Below are positions 54,885-64,000 of a DNA stretch of 64,000 nt, piece by piece. Source of the stretch: Ecdyonurus torrentis (Eukaryota; Arthropoda; Insecta; Ephemeroptera; Heptageniidae); assembly GCA_949318235.1 (NCBI GenBank), contig OX439128.1:40984478-41048477 (forward strand). The letters are read 5' to 3'. Every line of letters starts with the position of its first letter. Within the stretch, counting starts at the first letter, position 1. The translations under genes were made by a program, and so were the position numbers. The notes under the pieces were generated by a model that made no database searches, was not told the DNA's origin, and saw only the letters and a program-made list of their open reading frames with translations.

Positions 54885-55180
54885 CCATATAGAGTATCAC
54901 CCTGCTATTGGCGGAAATTAAGTAAACTGGCCCAGCTAAACCTGTTAGTATTGAGTTGATGTGAAGCGTAAGTGAAAGGGGCGGATTTCACGGTGCATTG
55001 GAGATGGACATAGCGAGCTGTCAGCGACATACCCTGTCTGTGGGGAGGCTTGGGTTGGACTGGGGTTGTGTGGAGGGTTGAGAGGGTTTGCTCGCTTGCT
55101 CGCTGGCACCATGCAACCTCACAGCTGGCACCAAATTTACGCCAACAGATGATGCCATCCAGTGTCAGTTTTAACCATGT
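54885..55180. promoter_or_regulatory. G+C-rich island, candidate promoter region
   Basis: This is the longest G+C-rich unique stretch in the window outside the gene. It contains CTATTGGCGG (an inverted CCAAT word), GGGGCGGAT (a GC-box-like word) and AGCGTAAGT, an excellent splice donor with GT at 54968. (AT)n and (GA)n arrays flank it. It lies 6 kb upstream of the first recognised channel exon on the same strand and could hold that gene's promoter or a non-coding first exon. No coding frame is convincing. Confidence 0.3.
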
Positions 55181-55376
55181 TCAAAAAAATGTATGTGTTT
55201 CACTAAATTTTTCAAAAAATATATATTTTTTTAAATATTTGTGTTGTGTTTCATTTATAAAAAATGTCCAACCATAAAACAAAATTAATATGTAAAAAAA
55301 TAATAAAACGTATATCAGAAAAATTTACGAAGCTATAAATATGTAAGTCCATTAGCCATTAGCAATAAAATGTTTA

Positions 55377-55380
<4 letters not shown>

Positions 55381-55429
<49 letters not shown>
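55381..55429. repeat. (GA)n microsatellite
   Basis: Pure GA array of about 49 bp. Confidence 0.97.
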
Positions 55430-55432
<3 letters not shown>

Positions 55433-55579
55433 ATTAGTGGAGAAAATGCAATGACCGTACATCATTCTGAATTAATGTACGAGTATTATCATTTTTAGCT
55501 CATATAGTAAGTAGTAACAAATCAAGCAATCGTATAATAAGATTTACAGGTAAAATTGACTATAAATAAAACAGTACTA

Positions 55580-55580
55580 T

Positions 55581-55679
<99 letters not shown>

Positions 55680-55680
55680 A

Positions 55681-55763
<83 letters not shown>
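55580..55763. repeat. (AT)n microsatellite
   Basis: About 184 bp of AT with one central CTATCTAT interruption (55678-55685). It is the longest AT array in the window. Confidence 0.98.
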
Positions 55764-58335
<2,572 letters not shown>

Positions 58336-58683
58336 TTAAGGGTTGTATTCAGATGGCTTGCATCTCGAAATCTAAAAAGAAAATCTCGAAACTTTATAAT
58401 GCCATTTGAAAGTTAATAGTAACAGCTACCTAGCTACCTATGATAAAAATGTTAGAACTCATGACCATCAGATACGAGAGAAAATAATTAATAAAATTAA
58501 CATGGACTCTTATGGGACTAAAATTTCAAAAAATCATAATTTAAAATCTACCAAGGTGACCCCCCCTATTCTTTTACATTTTTTAAGATACTTTATCCTA
58601 ATGTATCACTGTGTAAAATTTTAGATATTTCTTTCTTTGCAACTTTTTAGTCAAATATCGTAGTACTTGATTTCCCTCCTTAA
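58336..58683 (+). mobile_element. TTAA-bounded dispersed repeat, copy 2
   Basis: This 348-bp unit is flanked by intact TTAA at both ends (58336-58339 and 58680-58683) and is homologous to 39164-39498 in the same orientation. It begins TTAAGGGTTGTATTCAGATG and ends TTTCCCTCCTTAA. Four bases of TTAA at each end match the target site of piggyBac-type transposons. Terminal inverted repeats are poor, so the superfamily is uncertain. It has no transposase frame. Confidence 0.5.
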
Positions 58684-58709
58684 CAAGAAGTTCCTGAACT
58701 AAAAAAAAA

Positions 58710-58743
<34 letters not shown>

Positions 58744-61182
58744 TAAATAATCACAAGATGAGATATTTACGCACTTGTATAGCCTCACAAACTGGGTAGA
58801 AGACTGGTAAATTAGGCAAGCCCCTCTCCAATACCTCTTGCCTACCTTGATTTCGTGACGTCATGAATTCCAAAAGTTGCCTACTTAATAATTTTTTTAA
58901 ATCTGTGCAGTTTGTAAGGGTATACAAAAGGGTTAAAAGTTAAGGTCAAAGGTTAAAAGGTCTCATCTCTTGATTTACTCTTTTTTTTTTTTTGAGTACA
59001 GGATCCTTTTAACATAAAAAATTATCAGAGAAAAAAAAATCTTCAAATATTTTCCTGGAAACATTTCATATTGACATTTTATTTCACATTGTAAACTTTA
59101 ACTGTCATGGTTTACACTCACTTGTCAGTACTAAAGAAATCTTTTACTTATTTCTTTATTGTTCAATAAAAATAACTTGCAATATTTTTATTGCATGAAA
59201 CCTTTTTTTAATACGAGAATAACAATAATCATATTTATTATATTGATATGTTCACTTATTTTACAGAGAATAGTTATTGTGTCATAAATATTCAAGTATA
59301 GAATCACATGGCCCTGAATGTGCTTAACGTTACAACGGCTTCTCATATATACCACAAACACACTCATACTTTTTTTTTCAAATGAATCTTCTTAAACCTT
59401 GTCGCAACATGTTTGCTGTTTCGTAACGTGTTAACGTCGATTTCATTAGTTATGAATCTATTAGGTTTCCAAGCTATACAAAAAAAGGGGTAAATAAGTG
59501 GATTAAATAGAAAGAAATGTACAAAAAAGAAGTGGGGAATACAAACTTGTATAAAATTAGTTTTACATTTTGTGGATCAGTTGTTTTTAAGTTGTGGTAA
59601 TGAAAATGTCTTAGAATTTCATTTCTGAAATTTAAAACTTTCAGTTTTGGTTTTTATATGTGATATGATATAATATTTCCTGGGATAACATTAATCGGTA
59701 ATGTAATTATTCTATTTTTTCCCCATTAAATCCTATACATTATCAAACTTTTTTTCAATATTTTTACTATCAAATTACTCACAGGAGCTGAATAAAAATG
59801 AGAGATGGGGGTATATTTTTTGTTTCATTGCAGTTTCGTTCAGAAAATAAACTTTAAAACAAATGAAATAGATGAAAATATATTATTTAATTTACCTGAT
59901 CTAGGAAAGATATAGGATTAAATGTCACATAATTATCATAATATGAATTTTATTTAACAACATATAATGTGACTAGAATATTGTTATGAGATCATTTAAA
60001 TAAGATAACTTTAGGCTTATTATAAATTAAGCACATTTATTAACAAAATTCCAAATTTTAAATTTATTTATTTCCAATTTCCTATAATTATATAATATAA
60101 AGATATATAAGATATAAGATTTTATTATGTTCTGTGTCTTTACAGAGTAGAGCAAAAAAAGTCAAATAACACAAATACAAAATACGAATACAAGGACTGA
60201 ACATTTATGTTATAGATTAACTAACGAAAAACATAAACTTACAAAATTTACTATCTTGATGTAATATTAAACGAAAATAAAACTATCTTAAAACCACACA
60301 TTAAAAGATATTAAATTGACTGATACATAACAAAAATTAACTACTTAAAAAAAAAAACTTTTAAGTTAATTGTTAGTTACCACATTGTAAGATTATTATT
60401 AAGGCAACTTATTAATACAAATAAAATAATAATATTATTTCACATCTTACTATAGATGACTTAAATAATTACTTGAGTTAAGGTCCTGAACTAATTAAAT
60501 AATAAATAATTTTCACGACCTATTCTGTAAAACCTTAAAAATGTTTTGTTAGAAATCTTTTCATTCTATACTTTTTGTATTGTAGACTTTTAACAACTCT
60601 TAAGCCTCAAGCTTCCTGACAATTTTTTTTTTGGGGGGGGGGGGGAGCTAACAGCTTTATTTTAAATAACCTTACGTTAAAAAATCGATTTTAAGCTTTT
60701 CATTTTCTAGCTTATTTTTTGTGTTAAGTTTATGTTATATGAATGAAAAATGGACAATCAGAAATGTTGTGGCAAAATATTTATTAATTTGTGAGGAAAT
60801 TTGGAAAAAATTCCATTGTACATTAATTGTACTCTGAGAAACTATTTACTCTAACTACCTTATAGGTGCTCTTTTGGGTTCTATTTCTATGAAACAATTT
60901 TTTAATATAAATATAACAATATAATATAACAAAAATTTGTATATATATATATATTGATTTTTTCAATAATAAATAACTTTGGTTTTAAGATTTGACGCAG
61001 TTCTTGACGTATAATTTATATAATGCAATTTAATATTCATGTTTTGTTATACTGTATAACATAATATATAGACTGTCTTTTTTTTTTTTTGTTTTTTTTA
61101 GCCATAGACAGAATATAACTATAAGGATTCCTAAACAAATTTGGTATATAATACAAATTTTGTGTATACGTGTTTTATTTAG
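58684..61182. other. region upstream of the channel gene
   Basis: AT-rich DNA with poly-A (58701-58726), a G+C-richer patch at 58770-58990, a poly-G run (60635-60645) and a poly-T (61078-61090) that could serve as a polypyrimidine tract before TTTTTTTAGCC at 61094-61104. The 5' untranslated exon of the channel gene is not identified. Confidence 0.5.
58943..58955 (+). promoter_or_regulatory. DR1-like nuclear receptor motif
   Basis: AGGTCA-A-AGGTTA is a direct repeat of the nuclear-receptor half-site with one-base spacing, the layout bound by HNF4/RXR-type dimers. Neighbouring GGTTAA and AGGTCT words add partial half-sites. It is 2.2 kb upstream of the first recognised coding exon. Occupancy is speculative. 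Confidence 0.25.
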
Positions 61183-61194
61183 AAAGTCACAAAG
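61183..61194 (+). other. splice acceptor and short 5' leader of the channel exon
   Basis: TGTTTTATTTAG ends at 61182 and is a good acceptor. The exon would then begin AAAGTCACAAAG, directly before the ATG. If this acceptor is used, the 12 bases are the end of a 5' untranslated region or, since the frame is open across them, an upstream exon could add N-terminal residues. The TAG in the same frame at 61180-61182 would be removed by splicing. Confidence 0.5.
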
Positions 61195-61379
61195 ATGACG
61201 AAGAGTGAGTCCAATGAAAACTTGATCGAAGACTGCGCTCCAAGTCGAAGTAACAACAAGCAAGTGATGGTCCATGATAGATCACAATCACTGGCACCTA
61301 TACCAGAAAAACCTTTGACAAAGCAAGAAAAGATATTCTTGCTTTTGGTGGAGCGAGGTGATTGTGCTTCTGTGAGAAA
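61195..61379 (+). CDS. trp: TRPC-family cation channel, exon with start codon
   Basis: Encodes residues 1-61 plus two bases of codon 62. The product is the N-terminus of a TRPC-family non-selective cation channel, the group containing Drosophila TRP, TRPL and TRP-gamma, which act in the plasma membrane downstream of phospholipase C, classically in photoreceptors. Residues 1-40 are polar and variable, as in the family. Residues 41-61 (LTKQEKIFLLLVERGD...) start the first ankyrin-like helix pair, and ERGD is a family hallmark. The ATG at 61195 is chosen because it is the first in the exon and follows a good acceptor at 61182, but an upstream coding exon cannot be excluded. The exon ends before GTAAGA at 61380, so the intron interrupts codon 62 after its second base. 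Reading on past the donor would stop at 61381. Confidence 0.8.
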
Positions 61380-62381
61380 GTAAGAAAATATTGTTTGCAT
61401 AATATATTATAGTTGCTATGTTAAAACTTTCTGTAGTCAGATATAAAAAGCTAAATTTTAATCACTAAATCATGTATTTAAATTATTTATTTTTTATGTT
61501 ATATTATCTCGGAATTAAAGTTTTTAAGTTTGTGTTATAATTTTTTGTTTGACATTTAAAAATAAATAATTACTTGCATTGAAACAATGAATGATACATT
61601 TTTGGAACATAATATTAAAAATAATTTACTTGCAGATTTTATAGTAAGTATTACTTTAATAGACAATTAATCTAAATCAGAACACGTCCTTGGTAATGGT
61701 GTAATGGTCATGCTTAATTTTATGTTAATTTTGGCCTATTGTAGGGCTCACAATGTCAAATTAATTTTCTTGTAATTTCAATTGCTCGCTTTAAAAACTC
61801 TGAACTACTTTAAAGCACACATTATTATAAAATAAAGAGTAGTTACTCCCAGTCAAAGGAACACGCCGAACAAAATAAAAAATGTGCAGAGATTTTTCTC
61901 CAATTAAGAAATCGGGCAATGCTGCAAATTTCAGTTGCTTATTGTTAGTCATTTTATTATGGGAATGAAATGTAATTTTGATTTATGTTATAAACATTTG
62001 GCTTTCCCGAGAAACTGCAATTTTTGACCAAAACACTTGTATGAAATCAATTTTGCGCACTTTTTTTTTTTACTTTGTTTGTTTGACTGGAGCTTTTTCA
62101 CATCCTAAATTACTAATTTTTATTTTGCACACCCCCTAATACGGCGTTCCCGTTTCAGTTCAACATATATACTTTATAGAAATCCTTTTTCGAGATTTAT
62201 GAATTAAAATATTGTTAGCCTGAAGTTTGTGTCTTGAATAAGTTGATGAGGAAATAAAGATTTTGTTCCTCAGTTTCCTAACTTAAATTTGCACCGTATT
62301 TATATTATATTTACATCAGAATTATTGTATTTATTTGTCCATAATTATATTTTTGTTTGCACTAAAAAATAAAATTTTCAC

Positions 62382-62413
<32 letters not shown>

Positions 62414-63434
62414 GCAAGTGCTCTATATTTATTAATTATAATAAAAAATTACACACAACAATAATTTCTTTTGAACAGTAACTATTTATCAAGCTGTGAC
62501 CTATATAAAAGTAGGTTTTTATGCATTTTTTTTTATTTATTTGTAGGATTTATTTGAATTTGTTATATAAATACTGACTGTGAGTGAGCATTACACATAT
62601 AAAAACAACGTTCTGAAAAAAGGTCGCAATATATACATCATGTATGAAGCCTAGTTAGTGCATATTATAGTATAAAGTTAACACTTTTAGATGTACAAAA
62701 TGTCACCTTTATACAAAATAACAAGAAAGAAATTATATCTTATATAATTCTGTTTGAAATTCAATATGTTTTTTTTTTTTTTTTTTTTTTTTCGTGTATC
62801 TTTATCCATGCTTCCGTACAATATGCAGTCACGCGGTATTAAATCAGCATAATATATAAATCATAAAAATACTTTACTTCATAATACGATAACTATAAAA
62901 TAATTATTAATGCTATATTGACAGAATATATTATTATACAGTATACCTCTGAACTAAAATAGAGATATTGCTTTTTTTTTTTTTTTTTTTTTTTTAAGAT
63001 GATTAGAATTTATAATCAACACCTCATTTTATTTTACTCACACATTTAATATGAACTCAAGCTGTAAAGCCAGTAAATTATTACTATTGCAAGCATTCAT
63101 TCATCATTATAATATTATCTTCAAAAATTTATTACATTTTTTTAATGAAAACGTATATGAAAGGTAAAAGTGTATCTCTAATAGCTAAAGAAACAAGACG
63201 TAAAAAAGTTAACTTTATAGCTATTTTTCTAAGTTAATTAATATATTGGTTTATATGAGACAAAATTGATTTCACTATGCAGTAGTATACCACAGATTAC
63301 AAAATACCTGACTCTTTTAGATTTACATACGTATTTTTTTATGATATTTATGAACTGATAATAATATGAATTAGTATACTGACTTTTTTAATATATATGC
63401 ATTTTATTTATTTCAATACACATTATAATTTCAG
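61380..63434 (+). other. channel gene intron 1
   Basis: This 2055-bp intron starts GTAAGA and ends ATAATTTCAG. It contains poly-T runs at 62389-62413, 62768-62791 and 62972-62995 and a worn inverted repeat (about 61846-62092) in which CTCCCAGTCAAAG on the left matches CTCCAGTCAAAC in the complement of the right. No additional exon is evident. Confidence 0.75.
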
Positions 63435-63579
63435 GCATATAGAAGAGCATCAAGGTGACAAAGAAAAATTTGATATTGATTGTATGGACCCCCTTAATCG
63501 ATCTGCTCTAATTGTTTCAATTGAGAATGAGAACATCGAATTGATTGATATTTTGCTCGAAAATGAAGTGCAAGTAAAG
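63435..63579 (+). CDS. trp: TRPC-family cation channel, second recognised exon
   Basis: The 145-bp exon completes codon 62 (Lys) and encodes residues 63-110. It reads through an ankyrin-like repeat with the segments FDIDCMDPLNRSALI and SIENENIELIDILLEN, which closely parallel the N-terminal region of Drosophila TRP and TRP-gamma. The (M/V)DP-x-(N/G)R-(S/T)AL and IENEN blocks are characteristic of TRPC proteins rather than generic ankyrin proteins. The acceptor ATAATTTCAG ends at 63434 and the donor GTAAAT begins at 63580. Ending after Lys110 keeps the frame into the next exon and reproduces the family's lysine-aspartate junction. Apparent codons beyond 63579 are intronic. Confidence 0.88.
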
Positions 63580-63906
63580 GTAAATAGTACAGTTGTAATA
63601 TTTTTATGTATTTTATTATGTATATAATCATGTTATAAAAATATATAATATACTAATAAAAATGAGAAAAAAATTGTATCCAGATTTTAAATAACTTGTT
63701 TAAAAATTTAATTTAAATTTCATCATAGTTTTTTTTTTTTTTTTTTTTTTTTTCTTTAGTATATTATTCAAAGTTCTGCATTAATTTTGACATTTTTAAG
63801 CAACAATTAATAGTTCATGTTTTACCTTCTTTGAACATATCATAACATATATCTATCTAATATATCATTCTTGCAGTATAATACATTGATTAAAATTCTA
63901 TTTTAG
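63580..63906 (+). other. channel gene intron 2
   Basis: This 327-bp phase-0 intron starts GTAAAT and ends TATTTTAG. It contains a poly-T run at 63729-63752. Confidence 0.8.
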
Positions 63907-64000
63907 GATGCCTTACTTCACGCGATCAGTGAAGAATATGTAGAAGCTGTGGAGGTTCTTCTTGAATACGAAGAGAAAATACATAAACCAGGAACTCCTT
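63907..64000 (+). CDS. trp: TRPC-family cation channel, third recognised exon (cut by window end)
   Basis: Encodes residues 111-141 and one further base. It begins DALLHAISEEYVEAVEVLL, one of the most conserved stretches of TRPC channels and almost identical in Drosophila TRP, and continues with an HKPG segment that matches the HK-x-G-x-P of TRP better than the corresponding part of TRP-gamma as I recall it. This is the next ankyrin-like helix pair of the cytoplasmic domain. The rest of the ankyrin region, the TRP_2 domain, six membrane helices, pore and TRP box lie beyond the window. Assignment to TRP rather than TRPL or TRP-gamma is tentative. Confidence 0.88.

Overview
This is eukaryotic nuclear DNA from an invertebrate, most likely an arthropod. 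It is extremely A+T-rich and consists almost entirely of non-coding sequence. Dinucleotide arrays of (AT)n and (CT/GA)n, many over 100 bp, recur every few kilobases, alongside a long TG/AG compound array, its mirror-image CT/CA array, a roughly 350-bp TATCA pentamer array, and long poly-A and poly-T runs. The spliced gene at the right edge, plus degraded LINEs and MITEs, fits an animal genome. The arthropod placement is an inference from the closeness of the protein to the insect TRP channel and from the microsatellite load. There is one assembly gap of exactly 200 N at 15216-15415. Most open reading frames in the window are translations of simple repeats.

The only gene supported with confidence starts at 61.2 kb on the + strand and runs off the right end. 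Three exons (61195-61379, 63435-63579, 63907-64000) encode the first 141 residues of a TRPC-family cation channel, the family of Drosophila TRP, TRPL and TRP-gamma. The visible part is the cytoplasmic N-terminal ankyrin-repeat region. The pore and most of the gene lie outside the window. The other 61 kb is intergenic or, in part, upstream non-coding gene territory. A short codon-like fragment sits at the left edge (51-128) and is not identified.

Layout: 0-15 kb is AT-rich desert with SSRs, two copies of a LINE 3'-end hairpin repeat and a CACGTG pair. 15-33 kb holds the gap, a TA-flanked MITE (17057-17284), the pentamer and TG/AG arrays, a third copy of the LINE hairpin repeat and a triple CACGTG cluster. 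33.8-36.1 kb is the most structured part: a 1.47-kb element with 267-bp near-perfect terminal inverted repeats lies beside a separate near-perfect 722-bp palindrome that carries a tRNA-like gene in each arm, and both are embedded in (AT)n tracts. 36-61 kb has another LINE-type hairpin, the C-terminal remnant of a LINE reverse transcriptase on the minus strand (42598-43060), a pair of related TTAA-bounded repeats 19 kb apart, a 135-bp foldback, and several G+C-richer islands next to GA/CT arrays that are candidate promoters. 61-64 kb is the channel gene.

The most unusual object is the tRNA-bearing palindrome at 35317-36115. The segments of its two halves are in rotated order, as expected if they came from a circular or tandem unit of about 418 bp.
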